Shown: one piece after another, positions 33,001-42,430 of the stretch
Layout: the number at the start of each line of letters is the position of its first letter
Numbering within the stretch: the first letter of the stretch is position 1
Assembly (NCBI RefSeq): GCF_036248255.1
Contig: NZ_CP109178.1
Location: 7,755,001 to 7,819,000 of the forward strand
Direction: 5' to 3'
Length of the DNA: 64,000 nucleotides
From: Streptomyces sp. NBC_01717
Lineage (GTDB): Bacteria; Actinomycetota; Actinomycetes; Streptomycetales; Streptomycetaceae
Position numbers and translations under genes: made by a program
Notes under the pieces: model-generated
Database searches by the model: none
What the model saw: only the letters and a program-made list of their open reading frames with translations
What the model was told of the DNA's origin: nothing

Positions 33001-34714
33001 GCTCAACCGCGTCGTGTACGCCGATCTGTTCGGGCCGACCACCGGCGACCGCGTCCGGCTCGCCGACACCGATCTGCTCGTCGAGATCGAGGAGGACCGC
33101 TCCGGTGGCCCCGGACTCGCCGGCGACGAGGCGGTGTTCGGCGGTGGAAAGGTGATCCGCGAATCGATGGGGCAGGCGCGCACCACCCGGGCCGAAGGGG
33201 CTCCCGACACCGTCATCACAGGCGCCGTCATCATCGACCACTGGGGCATCGTCAAGGCGGACATCGGCATCCGCGACGGCCGGATCACCGGCATCGGCAA
33301 GGCCGGCAACCCGGACACGATGGACGGCGTCCACCCCGACCTCGTCATCGGCCCGGAGACCGAAATCATCGCGGGCAACGGCAAGTTCGTGACGGCGGGC
33401 GCTGTCGACGCACACGTCCACTTCATCTCGCCGACCATCGTCGACCAGGCGCTCTCCGCCGGTGTCACCACGCTCGTCGGCGGCGGCACCGGCCCGGCCG
33501 AGGGTACGAAGGCCACCACGGTCACGCCGGGCGCCTGGCATCTCGCCCGGATGTTCGAGTCACTGGAGTCCTACCCCGTCAACATCGGACTGCTCGGCAA
33601 GGGCAACACGATGTCCGGCGACGCTCTGTGGGCCCAACTGCGCGGTGGGGCCCTCGGATTCAAGATCCATGAGGACTGGGGTGCCACGCCCGCCGTCATC
33701 GACGCCTGTCTGAACGTGTGCGACGAGAGCGGCGCTCAGCTCGCCATCCACACGGACACCCTCAACGAGGCCGGCTTCGTGGGCGACACCCTCGCCGCGA
33801 TCGCCGGCCGCTCCATCCACGCGTACCACACCGAAGGTGCCGGCGGCGGGCACGCGCCGGACATCATCACCGTGGTCTCGGAGCCGTACATCCTGCCCAG
33901 CTCCACCAACCCCACCCGGCCGCACACCGTCAACACCATCGAGGAGCACCTCGACATGCTGATGGTCTGCCACCACCTCAACCCGGCCGTCCCGGAGGAC
34001 CTGGCGTTCGCCGAGTCGCGGATCCGGCCGTCCACCATCGCCGCCGAGGACGTCCTCCACGACCTCGGAGCGATCTCGATCATCTCCTCCGACTCCCAGG
34101 CGATGGGCCGCGTCGGCGAGGTCGTCCTGCGCACCTGGCAGACCGCCCATGTGATGAAGAAGCGCCGCGGCCCCCTGCCCGGCGACGGGCGGGCCGACAA
34201 CCACCGGGTGCGTCGCTATGTCGCCAAATACACCATCAATCCGGCCGTCGCCCAGGGGCTCGACCAGGAGATCGGTTCCGTCGAGACAGGCAAACTCGCG
34301 GACCTGGTGCTGTGGGACCCGGCCTTCTTCGGCGTCAAGCCGCAGACCGTCATCAAGGGCGGACAGATCGCATACGCGCAGATGGGCGACGCCAACGCGT
34401 CCATCCCCACCCCGCAGCCGGTGATGCCCCGGCCGATGTTCGGCGCACTCGGCCGGGCACCCGCCGCCAACTCGCTCAACTTCGTGGCGAGCGCGGCCAT
34501 CGAGGACCGGCTGCCGGAACGCCTCGGACTCGGCAAACGCTTCGTGCCGATCACCAGCACCCGGGGGGTCACCAAGGCGGACATGCGGGAGAACGACGCG
34601 CTGCCGCGGGTCCAGGTCGACCCGGACAGCTTCGCCGTGACCATCGACGGCGAACCGGTCGAACCCGCGCCGGCCGCCGAACTCCCCATGGCCCAGCGTT
34701 ACTTCCTCTTCTGA
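32993..34714 (+). CDS. ureC: urease subunit alpha (catalytic)
   Basis: UreC (573 residues) hydrolyses urea to ammonia and carbamate at a two-nickel centre. All ligands are visible: the HVH of VDAHVHF, the carbamylated lysine in [35 protein letters not shown], the mobile-flap histidines in MVCHHLN, and the Asp of [10 protein letters not shown]. Amidohydrolase fold, full length. The start ATG at 32993 lies within the end of ureB. It needs UreDFG to load nickel, encoded just downstream. Confidence 0.97.
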   Translation: MAELNRVVYADLFGPTTGDRVRLADTDLLVEIEEDRSGGPGLAGDEAVFGGGKVIRESMGQARTTRAEGAPDTVITGAVIIDHWGIVKADIGIRDGRITGIGKAGNPDTMDGVHPDLVIGPETEIIAGNGKFVTAGAVDAHVHFISPTIVDQALSAGVTTLVGGGTGPAEGTKATTVTPGAWHLARMFESLESYPVNIGLLGKGNTMSGDALWAQLRGGALGFKIHEDWGATPAVIDACLNVCDESGAQLAIHTDTLNEAGFVGDTLAAIAGRSIHAYHTEGAGGGHAPDIITVVSEPYILPSSTNPTRPHTVNTIEEHLDMLMVCHHLNPAVPEDLAFAESRIRPSTIAAEDVLHDLGAISIISSDSQAMGRVGEVVLRTWQTAHVMKKRRGPLPGDGRADNHRVRRYVAKYTINPAVAQGLDQEIGSVETGKLADLVLWDPAFFGVKPQTVIKGGQIAYAQMGDANASIPTPQPVMPRPMFGALGRAPAANSLNFVASAAIEDRLPERLGLGKRFVPITSTRGVTKADMRENDALPRVQVDPDSFAVTIDGEPVEPAPAAELPMAQRYFLF

Positions 34715-34727
34715 GACAGGCCATGTG

Positions 34728-35390
34728 ATGAGCCGCGCAGCACTGCTCGTCCTCGCCGACGGCCGGTTCCCCGCCGGGGGTCATGCCCACTCCGGTGGCG
34801 CCGAACCGGCCGTCGAGGCAGGACGCATCCGTAACGCCGAGGACCTCGCAGCCTTCTGCCGGGGCCGCCTGCACACCACCGGCCTCACCTCCGCCGCGCT
34901 CGCCGCGGCGGCCGCCCACGGCCTCGACCCGCTCGCACTCGACGAGGCCGCCGACGCCCGCACCCCGTCACCCGCACTGCGGGCGGTCGCGCGCAAGCTC
35001 GGCCGTCAGCTGATGCGGGCCGCCCGTGCCACCTGGCCCAGTCCCGAACTGGCCGCACTCGCGGCGGCCCGTCCGCGCGGCGCCCACCAACCCGTCGTGC
35101 TCGGCCTCACCGCACGCGCGGCGGGTCTCGGACCCGAGGACGCCGCGCACTGCGTGGCGTACGAGACGGTCAGCGGACCGGCCACCGCGGCGGTCCGCCT
35201 GCTGTCCCTGAACCCCTTCGAGGCCACCGCCGTCCTCGCCCGCCTCGCGCCCGAACTCGACCGGGTCGCCGAACAGGCCGCCGCCGCCGTTCACCACGGC
35301 ATCGACGCGCTGCCCGCCGCCTCCGCGCCTCTGCTCGACGTCACCGCCGAAGCGCACGCCGCCTGGCCGGTCCGCCTGTTCGCCTCATAG
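34728..35390 (+). CDS. ureF: urease accessory protein UreF
   Basis: UreF (220 residues) is an all-helical protein that joins UreD and UreG in the nickel-delivery complex. It starts LLVLADGRFPAGGHAHSGGAE, the conserved N-terminal region, followed by Ala-rich helices; such sequences diverge fast. The ATG at 34728 follows ureC after 13 bases; a GTG one codon before is possible. There is no ureE in the cluster, which is normal for Streptomyces urease loci. Confidence 0.93.
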   Translation: MSRAALLVLADGRFPAGGHAHSGGAEPAVEAGRIRNAEDLAAFCRGRLHTTGLTSAALAAAAAHGLDPLALDEAADARTPSPALRAVARKLGRQLMRAARATWPSPELAALAAARPRGAHQPVVLGLTARAAGLGPEDAAHCVAYETVSGPATAAVRLLSLNPFEATAVLARLAPELDRVAEQAAAAVHHGIDALPAASAPLLDVTAEAHAAWPVRLFAS

Positions 35391-35426
35391 GTCCACCCGC
35401 ACCACACCCCTCAGGAGTCGCACCCC

Positions 35427-36104
35427 ATGCACCTCGACCACTCCCACGACGGCCCGGCCGCCATCAGTGCCGACGCCGCACGCGCCGACGGCACCCGTCG
35501 CGCCCTGCGCATCGGACTCGGCGGCCCGGTCGGCTCCGGCAAGACGGCGACCGTCGCAGCGCTCTGCCGCACGCTGCGCGACCAGCTGTCCATCGCCGTC
35601 GTCACCAATGACATCTACACCCGCGAGGACGCCGCGTTCCTGCTGCGCAACGCCGTGCTGCCGCCCGAGCGCATCCAGGCCGTCGAGACCGGGGCCTGCC
35701 CGCACACCGCCATCCGCGACGACATCTCCGCCAACCTCGAAGCCGTCGAGGACCTGGAGGACACCGTCGGCCCGCTCGATCTGATCCTCGTCGAGTCCGG
35801 CGGCGACAACCTCACCGCCACCTTCTCCAAAGGCCTGGTCGATGCCCAGATCTTCGTCATCGATGTGGCGGGCGGTGACGACATCCCGCGCAAGGGCGGC
35901 CCCGGTGTCACCACCTCCGACCTCCTCGTGATCAACAAGACCGACCTCGCCCCGTACGTCGGCTCCGATCTGGACCGGATGGCCCGGGACGCCGCGGAGC
36001 AGCGCGGCGCGCTCCCCGTCGTCCTCACCTCCCTCACCTCCGGCGAGGGCGTCAGGCCCGTCGCGGACTGGGTACGGGCGCAGCTCGCCGCCTGGACCGC
36101 ATGA
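35427..36104 (+). CDS. ureG: urease accessory GTPase UreG
   Basis: UreG (225 residues) is a SIMIBI GTPase driving nickel insertion. The P-loop is [12 protein letters not shown] (about residues 31-42), followed by [22 protein letters not shown] and the guanine-specific NKTDLAP. It has a His-containing N-terminus (MHLDHSHDG), which may bind nickel and partly replace UreE; that is inference. Good AGGAG before the start. The next gene overlaps by four bases. Confidence 0.96.
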   Translation: MHLDHSHDGPAAISADAARADGTRRALRIGLGGPVGSGKTATVAALCRTLRDQLSIAVVTNDIYTREDAAFLLRNAVLPPERIQAVETGACPHTAIRDDISANLEAVEDLEDTVGPLDLILVESGGDNLTATFSKGLVDAQIFVIDVAGGDDIPRKGGPGVTTSDLLVINKTDLAPYVGSDLDRMARDAAEQRGALPVVLTSLTSGEGVRPVADWVRAQLAAWTA

Positions 36105-36865
36105 GCGTCCACGCGACCGCCCGGATCACCGCCGTCCCCGACGGCCGTGGCGCCACGGCTCTCCCCGTCCTCGAGAGCGACGGGCCGCTCGCCCTGCGCC
36201 GGACCAGGGCCACCGTCGCCCCGTGCGCCCGGGTCACCGTCGTCGGCGCGATGAGCGCACCGCTGGGCGGCGACCGGCTCGCCATCGAGGCGCGGGTCGA
36301 GGACGGCGCCCGGCTCACCGTGGACTCAGCGGCGGCGACCGTGGCGCTGCCCGGTCCCGGACCGGATGTCCGACCCGCCACATACGACATCGAGTTGAAG
36401 GTGGGGGAGGGGGCGGAGCTCAACTGGCTTCCGGAGCAGCTCATCTCGGCGTGCGGAAGCGATCTGCGCATGACCACCAGGGCCGAACTCGCCGAGACCG
36501 CGAGGCTGGTGCTTCGGGAGGAACAGATCCTCGGACGCCACGGCGAGACCACCGGCACTCTCATCAGCCGCCTCACCGTCCACCGCGCCGGGCGCCCGCT
36601 TCTCGATCAGCAGGTGGCGTACGGACCGGGGGCGCCCGGCGGCTGGGACGGCGGCGCCGTGCTCGGCGGACATCGAGCGGTCGGCCAGCTCCTCGTCGTG
36701 GATCCGGCATTCGCCGACAAGTGCCCCGATACGAGGCTGCTGGGACCGACCGCCGTTCTCACCCGGCTGGTCGGCCCCGCGGTACTGGTGACCGCCGTGG
36801 CCCCCGACGCACGACTGTTGCGCAGCGTCCTCGACGGTGCGCTGGACGAGGTGCTGGCCGGCTGA
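36101..36865 (+). CDS. ureD: urease accessory protein UreD (UreH)
   Basis: UreD (254 residues) is the scaffold that binds apo-urease. The order of conserved pieces is [58 protein letters not shown] and a closing ...[10 protein letters not shown]. The start overlaps the ureG stop (ATGA), so it is coupled. It ends the urease operon; the following gene has its own 168-base leader. Confidence 0.94.
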   Translation: MSVHATARITAVPDGRGATALPVLESDGPLALRRTRATVAPCARVTVVGAMSAPLGGDRLAIEARVEDGARLTVDSAAATVALPGPGPDVRPATYDIELKVGEGAELNWLPEQLISACGSDLRMTTRAELAETARLVLREEQILGRHGETTGTLISRLTVHRAGRPLLDQQVAYGPGAPGGWDGGAVLGGHRAVGQLLVVDPAFADKCPDTRLLGPTAVLTRLVGPAVLVTAVAPDARLLRSVLDGALDEVLAG

Positions 36866-37033
36866 CGCGGTTGCGCACCGCTCAGCGGGACACGGGTGTC
36901 CGGTTATCGATTCGGTAAAGAAGTGCGTGTACGCCCTGTTCTCAGGAACCTCACAGGCGACAGGATCCGCGGGAGGTCTCGATGTGAACTGCGCTGCTTA
37001 TCGCGGCGCTTCAGACAATGGGGGAGGTTCCAC

Positions 37034-38611
37034 TTGAGACGCACAGCAGTGCTCGGCTCGGCCGGCACTCTGATCGCGGGCACGCTCATAGCGGGCGCGA
37101 TAGCCGCACCGACGGCCACAGCCGACAGCCGCCACCACAGTGGTTCGGAGGCGCGCGGCGTCCAGATCGCCGCCGCACGTGCGGCCCACACCGGAATCGA
37201 CTGGAAGGACTGCCCGGCGGACTGGGCCCTGTCCACTCCGATTCAGTGCGGCTGGGTGACCGTACCGCTCGACTACGCCAAGCCCCACGGCAAGCAGATC
37301 AAGCTCGCCGTCGACCGGCACGTCAGCACCGGTACGAAGGCGGAGCGGCAGGGCGCGCTGCTCTACAACCCGGGCGGCCCCGGCGGCTCCGGGCTGCGGT
37401 TCCCCACTCGGATCACCAACAAGAACCCGCTGTGGACGAAGGCCGCGAAGGCGTACGACTTCGTCGGCTTCGACCCCCGCGGTGTCGGCCACTCGGCGCC
37501 GATCTCCTGCGTCGACCCGCAGGAGTTCGTGAAGGCCCCGAAGGCCGACCCGGTACCCGACAGCGAGGCCGACAAGCGCGCCCAGCGGAAGCTCGCCGCC
37601 GAGTACGCGGACGGCTGCGCCGAGCGCAGCGGCGACATGCTGCCCCACATGACGACGCCGAACACCGCACGCGACCTGGATGTCATCCGCGCCGCGCTCG
37701 GTGAGAAGAAGCTCAACTTCCTGGGCGTCTCCTACGGCACCTACCTGGGGGCGGTCTACGGCACGCTGTTCCCGGACCACGTCCGGCGCATGATCGTCGA
37801 CAGCGTGGTCAACCCGGCGAAGGACAACATCTGGTACGAGGCCAACCTCAACCAGGACATCGCCTTCCAGCAGCGCTGGGAGGACTGGACGGCGTGGGTG
37901 GCCAAGAACGACGCGGCCTTCCACATCGGCACCACGCCTGCCCAGGTCGAGCAGGAGTGGCTGAAGCTGCGCGCTTCGGCCAAGAAGAGCCCGATCGGCG
38001 GCGTCGTCGGACCCGCCGAACTCATCGGCTTCTTCCAGAACGCGCCGTACTACGACTCCACCTGGGTGCTCGTCGCCCAGACCTGGAGTGACTACCGGGC
38101 GGGCGACACCCAGGCGCTGGTCGACGCCGCGGGCCCCGACATGTCGGATCTCGCGGGGAACGCCTCCTCGGAGAACGGCAACGCCGTGTACACGGCTGTC
38201 GAGTGCGCGGACGCCAAGTGGCCCACCAGCTGGCAGAAGTGGGACCGCGACAACACCCGGCTGCACAAGGACTACCCGTTCATGACCTGGGCCAACGCCT
38301 GGATGAACCTGCCCTGTGCGACCTGGTCGGCCAAGCAGCAGACCCCGCTGGAGGTCAAGACCGGCAAGGGCCTGCCGCCGGTGCTGATCGTGCAGTCCAC
38401 GCGTGACGCCGCCACTCCGTACGAGGGCGCCGTCGAGTTGCACAAGCGCTTCAAGGGCTCGCGTCTGATCACCGAGAAGGACGCCGGCTCGCACGGCGTC
38501 ACGGGCCTGGTCAACCCCTGCATCAACGACCGGGTGGACAACTACCTGCTCACCGGGCAGACCGACCGGCAGGACGTGACGTGCGCCCCGCACGCCACCC
38601 CGAAGCCGTAA
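37034..38611 (+). CDS. secreted tripeptidyl aminopeptidase, S33 alpha/beta hydrolase
   Basis: The 525-residue exported enzyme has a signal peptide at about residues 1-30 (LRRTAVLGSAGTLIAGTLIA, then a short Ala stretch). Catalytic Ser is in LGVSYGTYLG, Asp in QSTRDAATPYEG and His in KDAGSHGVTG; LYNPGGPGGSG forms the oxyanion loop. The domain order and the ~525-residue length match the tripeptidyl aminopeptidase of Streptomyces, which removes tripeptides from the N-terminus of secreted proteins. The start is TTG at 37034, with GGGGGAGG six bases upstream. Confidence 0.93.
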   Translation: MRRTAVLGSAGTLIAGTLIAGAIAAPTATADSRHHSGSEARGVQIAAARAAHTGIDWKDCPADWALSTPIQCGWVTVPLDYAKPHGKQIKLAVDRHVSTGTKAERQGALLYNPGGPGGSGLRFPTRITNKNPLWTKAAKAYDFVGFDPRGVGHSAPISCVDPQEFVKAPKADPVPDSEADKRAQRKLAAEYADGCAERSGDMLPHMTTPNTARDLDVIRAALGEKKLNFLGVSYGTYLGAVYGTLFPDHVRRMIVDSVVNPAKDNIWYEANLNQDIAFQQRWEDWTAWVAKNDAAFHIGTTPAQVEQEWLKLRASAKKSPIGGVVGPAELIGFFQNAPYYDSTWVLVAQTWSDYRAGDTQALVDAAGPDMSDLAGNASSENGNAVYTAVECADAKWPTSWQKWDRDNTRLHKDYPFMTWANAWMNLPCATWSAKQQTPLEVKTGKGLPPVLIVQSTRDAATPYEGAVELHKRFKGSRLITEKDAGSHGVTGLVNPCINDRVDNYLLTGQTDRQDVTCAPHATPKP

Positions 38612-38623
38612 CCGGCTGAGCGA

Positions 38624-38665
38624 GGGGATGGGCGGCCGGAGGATCATCACCGGCCGCCCGTCCCC
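38624..38665. terminator. strong bidirectional hairpin terminator
   Basis: Sixteen-base arms pair with one wobble position (GGGGA, GGGCGGCCGG on the left; CCGGCCGCCC, TCCCC on the right) around a ten-base loop, between convergent stops at 38611 and 38695. Confidence 0.85.
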
Positions 38666-38694
38666 CCGTACGGTCCCGCATGCCGCCCCCGGCC

Positions 38695-39753
38695 CTACCG
38701 CGCCGACGGTTCCCGGTCGTACCGCTCCAGCCAGACGTCCTCCGCCTCGTAGTTGAAGAGTCCCTCGCCGTACGCCCGCAGCATCGCCGAGAAGGCGTCC
38801 CGCCAGTCCCGGCCGTCCAGCTGCCCGACGAGCCACTCGACGGTCTCCGGCAGCGACTCCACGTAACCCGTCACCGGCCGGTAGCCGAGTTCCTTCCCGG
38901 CGGCCGTCATGTCGTACACGATGGGATGCGCACTGCTCCACGGCGTATCGCCGACGTCGCCCACCGGCGGCGCTCCGTCCACCAGCACCGTCTCCGTCTC
39001 CCGGCCGAGCACCCCGTCGACGGCCGACGCGATCTCCGCGACCGTCGGCGCCTGAGGATCAGCCGCGTTGAGCACCCTCGACCCGGGCTGCCCGGCGGCG
39101 AGCCGGATCAGTTCGGCCACGTTGGACACGTGGACCGGATGGAAGCGGCTCGTGCCGTTGTACGCGAGCACCCGTCGTCCGCGCCCGTCCAGCAGCCGCT
39201 TCACGAAATACAGCTCGCGCGGCGAGCGGCAGTGCGGGCCATGGATCGCACTGGCCCGCAGCAGCGTCACCGGCAGGGCGTCACCCGCCGCCAGCAGATC
39301 CTGCTCCAGCCGCACTTTCCGGGTGCTGTAGGTGGCATCGCCTGGTGCCACCGTGGCCTGCGTCTCCGGGATCGGCACCGGGTACCGCGGGGCGCCGTCG
39401 GGCTCGCCCTGGGTGTCGAAGCTGCGGCCGCGATCGTCCTCGTACACCGCACCGCTGGAGATGACGACCGCCGAACCTGTCCGGCCGGCGAGCCCGGACA
39501 GCTGCCGGGCGTGCTGCTCGCCGTACGCCACCATGTCGACGAGTACGTCACAACTGTCGCCCAGCGCCGCGGCGAGCGCGCCCTCCTCGTCCCGGTCGAG
39601 AGCCGTCGTCCGTACACCGTCGGCCCATTGCTCGTCCCGCCCACCCCCGCGCGAGGCCGCCGTCACCTCCCAGCCGTCCTCGACGAGCGCCCGCACCGCG
39701 GCCCGCCCGATCTGTCCCGTCGCTCCAAGAATCCATGCGTGTCCTTTGCCCAT
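38695..39753 (-). CDS. NAD(P)-dependent epimerase/reductase
   Basis: The 352-residue short-chain dehydrogenase is of extended type. The cofactor loop is WILGATGQIGRAAVRAL, and the catalytic Tyr/Lys pair is TYSTRKV. The sugar-binding part is less conserved and does not point to a particular substrate. Such proteins act in nucleotide-sugar metabolism or as isoflavone-reductase-like enzymes. It is convergent with the aminopeptidase gene. The 15 bases upstream of the start are GC-rich without a clear ribosome binding site. Confidence 0.88.
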   Translation of the reverse strand: MGKGHAWILGATGQIGRAAVRALVEDGWEVTAASRGGGRDEQWADGVRTTALDRDEEGALAAALGDSCDVLVDMVAYGEQHARQLSGLAGRTGSAVVISSGAVYEDDRGRSFDTQGEPDGAPRYPVPIPETQATVAPGDATYSTRKVRLEQDLLAAGDALPVTLLRASAIHGPHCRSPRELYFVKRLLDGRGRRVLAYNGTSRFHPVHVSNVAELIRLAAGQPGSRVLNAADPQAPTVAEIASAVDGVLGRETETVLVDGAPPVGDVGDTPWSSAHPIVYDMTAAGKELGYRPVTGYVESLPETVEWLVGQLDGRDWRDAFSAMLRAYGEGLFNYEAEDVWLERYDREPSAR

Positions 39754-39818
39754 GGGAGGAACGCTAGGCGGAGGCGGCCCGGTCGGGCCATGCGAGTTCG
39801 CCGATCGCGGATTCGCGG

Positions 39819-40529
39819 TCAGCGTCGTAGTCTCGGGAACTTCTTCGTCTGTTCGGCCTGCCCGGCCTTCACCTTGGCCGCGTACTCGTCGACGTACTCC
39901 TGACCGGAGAGCCCGAGGATCGCGTACATGATCTCGTCGGTGACCGCCCGGATCGCCGCCTTCTGATTCTCCATCCCGGCGTAGCGGGAGAATTCCAACG
40001 GCTCACCGAAGCGGATGGTGACCCGCTTGATCCGCGGGACGACCTTGCCGGGAGGCTGGATCTCGAACGTACCGACCATCGCGCACGGCACCACCGGCAC
40101 CTGCGCCTTGATCGCCATCACCGCGACGCCGACCTTGCCCTTGTAGAGCCGGCCGTCGTGCGAACGGGTCCCTTCCGGATAGATCCCGAGCAGCTCGCCC
40201 TTGTTCAGCACCCCGAGGCCTTCCCGGATCGCGGCCTGCCCCGCTTCCTTGCCGGACCTGTCCACCGGGATCTGCCCGGCGCTGTGGAAGAACGCGGCGG
40301 TCAGTCGCCCCTTCAGTCCCGGGCCGGTGAAGTACTCCGCCTTGGCGAGGAACGTGATGCGCCGCTTGATGATCGCGGGCATCAGGAAATGGTCGGAGAA
40401 CGACAGATGGTTGCCGGCGACGATCGCCGCGCCCTCCTCGGGAATGTGCTCCAGCCCCTCGATCCTGGGGCGGAACAGCAACCGCAGCAACGGCCCCAGA
40501 ATGACGTATTTGAGCACGTAATAGAACAC
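39819..40529 (-). CDS. 1-acyl-sn-glycerol-3-phosphate acyltransferase (PlsC-like)
   Basis: The 236-residue acyltransferase makes phosphatidate from lysophosphatidate at the membrane. Motif I is GNHLSFSDHF (H-x4-D), then FFHSAGQIPVDRSG, motif III YPEGTRSHDGR, and VPVVPCAMVGT (motif IV). One N-terminal hydrophobic segment (YVILGPLLRLLF) anchors it. Streptomyces has several plsC homologues, so the precise physiological role is unclear. Confidence 0.92.
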   Translation of the reverse strand: MFYYVLKYVILGPLLRLLFRPRIEGLEHIPEEGAAIVAGNHLSFSDHFLMPAIIKRRITFLAKAEYFTGPGLKGRLTAAFFHSAGQIPVDRSGKEAGQAAIREGLGVLNKGELLGIYPEGTRSHDGRLYKGKVGVAVMAIKAQVPVVPCAMVGTFEIQPPGKVVPRIKRVTIRFGEPLEFSRYAGMENQKAAIRAVTDEIMYAILGLSGQEYVDEYAAKVKAGQAEQTKKFPRLRR

Positions 40530-40608
40530 GGGGCGGCTCCTAGCTCTGCCGGATCAGCTCCAGGGCTGCATTCTGCCAGGTCAGCGAAGATCTCAAGGAG
40601 GACAGCCT

Positions 40609-40632
40609 ATGTGCAGCCGGCGTCACATGTAA
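40609..40632 (+). other. seven-residue open frame with strong ribosome binding site
   Basis: ATG TGC AGC CGG CGT CAC ATG TAA follows AAGGAGG with eight bases between. The peptide MCSRRHM resembles short Streptomyces leader peptides in size only. It could be an attenuator or the relic start of a lost gene. The next plus-strand gene begins 440 bases away. Confidence 0.3.
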
Positions 40633-40739
40633 CCGTCTTCGGCCGGTCGATGCCGACCCTCTGCCGACTTCACTGACAAGGTGTCAGCTCGGCGTCGCGC
40701 GGGAGTCGGTGCGGGCCGGGTGCGGTCCGACGAGGGAGA

Positions 40740-40859
40740 TCAGGCCGCCAGGCAGTCGCACCGGTCACGTGCGTGGCGCAGGATGTTCAAGTGCCCGATG
40801 CGGCAAAGGTCGTAGCCGCCCGGCGCGTAGCCCACGCGATACGCCTTGCTCGATGGCAC
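40740..40859 (-). CDS. possible 39-residue protein with Cys/His cluster
   Basis: A GTG-started frame (GTG at 40857-40859) reads through to TGA at 40740. The peptide ends GYDLCRIGHLNILRHAR, then DRCDCLAA. Hand count gives G or C at the third position in 34 of 39 codons, and this bias stops abruptly upstream of the GTG, which supports real coding. The Cys and His residues could bind metal. No family was recognised; it could also be the last exon-like remnant of a longer, lost gene. Confidence 0.4.
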   Translation of the reverse strand: MPSSKAYRVGYAPGGYDLCRIGHLNILRHARDRCDCLAA

Positions 40860-41071
40860 AGATACCCCCCGCGATCGATGATGTCTCCCTGTGCGCACTC
40901 CTTTGCGGGGATGTGCGGACTTTGACGATAGCGTCCATGCTCGGTGCAGGAAGGGTGAACAATTGGGGTGCGTCCTGGTTCACTGCCGAGCAGTGCGTGG
41001 GACCGGGGGTCCCGTAAGGCGCGAACACACAGGGGAGGCCGCCGAGGCGGCCGGGGGGAAGGTTTCGTCGC

Positions 41072-42430
41072 GTGACACATACCCACGACGAGCGTCGTGA
41101 CCGGAGCGGTACGGGGGTCGCCGGTCCGGTGGGGCCCGTACCGGTGCAGCGCACCAACGAGCCGGACATCGACGGACACACCGGCAAGGAGAGCGAAGTC
41201 GGGCCCTCCGGACGCAGGTTGCTCCTGGTATCCACCAACTACGCGCCCGAGCACACCGGCATCGGCCCGTATGCCACCGGTATCGCCGAGCACTGGGCGC
41301 GCCGCGGCCACGACACCCATGTCCTCGCCGGGCTCCCGCACTACCCGTCCTGGCGCCTCGACCCCGCCTACCGCACGGTGTGGCGGGCCACCGAGCAGCG
41401 TGCCGGAGTCACCGTGCACCGCAGGCGGCACAGCGTGCCACCGCGCCAGAGCGCCCTGCGCAGAGCTCTGTTCGAGAGCTCGATACTCGCCCACGGCCTG
41501 GTCGCGCCGCCCCGTACCGGCCGCCTCGACGCCGTACTCGCCCAACTGCCCAGCCTCGCCGGGGGTGTGCTCGGCGCCCGCGTCGCCGCCCGGCACCGGG
41601 CACCGTACGTGCCGGTCGTGCAGGACCTCATGGGGGCCGCCGCCGCGCAGTCGGGCATCCGGGGCGGTGGCCGCGCCGCCGAGCTGGCCGAGCGCGCGGA
41701 GTCCTGGGTGCTGCGGCGTGCCACGCTGGTCGGCGTCATCCACGAGACGTTCGTCGAGCGGGTGCGGGCCATGGGTGTTGACCCCGGACGCATACGCCTG
41801 GTGCCCAACTGGTCCCACATACAAGCACCTTCGGCGCCACGAGACCGTACCCGCGAGCGGCTCGGCTGGCGGCCGGAGCAGACCGTGGTCCTGCACTCCG
41901 GGAACATGGGCCTCAAGCAGGGCCTGGAGGTGCTGGTGGACGCCGCCCGCCGCGACCCGGCCACCCGGATCGTCCTGATGGGCGACGGCAACCAGCGCGA
42001 GCACCTCGCCGCACTCGCCGAGGGGCTGCCCAACCTGGAGTTCCTGCCGTCGGTGGACGACGCCGACTTCCCGGACGTCCTGGCCGCCGCCGACGTCCTC
42101 GCCGTGACCCAGCGCGCCTCTGTCATCGACATGAGCGTCCCCTCCAAGCTCACCTCCTACTTCGCGGCCGGCCGCCCGGTGGTCGCCTCGGTCGCTGCCG
42201 AAGGCGGTACGGCCCGCGAAGCGCTGCGATCCGGTGCCGGAATGCTTGTGGAACCGGAGAATCCTGATCAGTTCCTGTCAGCGGTGCGTAGACTCGCCGA
42301 AGATCCGAAGATGGCGGACGAGTTGGGCGCGGCGGGTCCGCGCCATGTAGCGGCCCATCTGTCACGGGAGGCGGGTCTCGCGCGCATCGACGCGCTGATC
42401 GACGAGGCAATGGGGGGACTTGGAAGGTGA
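41072..42430 (+). CDS. GT4 glycosyltransferase (WcaI/WbuB-like)
   Basis: The 452-residue GT-B protein has an N-terminal WcaI-like region (LLLVSTNYAPEHTGIGPYAT, HVLAGLPHYPSW), with the donor-binding half holding VVLHSGNMGLKQGLEVLVDA and VPSKLTSYFAAGRPVVAS. It adds a sugar to the lipid-linked repeat unit on the cytoplasmic side. The start is GTG with GGAAGG upstream. It leads a three-gene operon joined by four-base overlaps to the chain-length and flippase genes. The first 45 residues are hydrophilic and not family-like. Confidence 0.92.
   Translation: MTHTHDERRDRSGTGVAGPVGPVPVQRTNEPDIDGHTGKESEVGPSGRRLLLVSTNYAPEHTGIGPYATGIAEHWARRGHDTHVLAGLPHYPSWRLDPAYRTVWRATEQRAGVTVHRRRHSVPPRQSALRRALFESSILAHGLVAPPRTGRLDAVLAQLPSLAGGVLGARVAARHRAPYVPVVQDLMGAAAAQSGIRGGGRAAELAERAESWVLRRATLVGVIHETFVERVRAMGVDPGRIRLVPNWSHIQAPSAPRDRTRERLGWRPEQTVVLHSGNMGLKQGLEVLVDAARRDPATRIVLMGDGNQREHLAALAEGLPNLEFLPSVDDADFPDVLAAADVLAVTQRASVIDMSVPSKLTSYFAAGRPVVASVAAEGGTAREALRSGAGMLVEPENPDQFLSAVRRLAEDPKMADELGAAGPRHVAAHLSREAGLARIDALIDEAMGGLGR

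Larger units (their letters stand above)
40530..41071. other. long intergenic region at the left edge of the polysaccharide island
   Basis: This 542-base gap lies between the acyltransferase gene and the first glycosyltransferase. It holds a seven-residue open frame with a strong ribosome binding site (40609), a palindrome CTGACA-AGG-TGTCAG (40673-40687), and a 39-codon minus-strand frame (40740-40859). TTGACG near 40924 might be part of the island promoter. No tRNA or attachment site was recognised, although this is where the island begins. Confidence 0.5.

Noticed and set aside
40530..41071. tRNA gene or attachment site at the left edge of the polysaccharide island
   Set aside because: No cloverleaf, no integrase gene, and no direct repeat pair flanking 41-57 kb could be found by eye.
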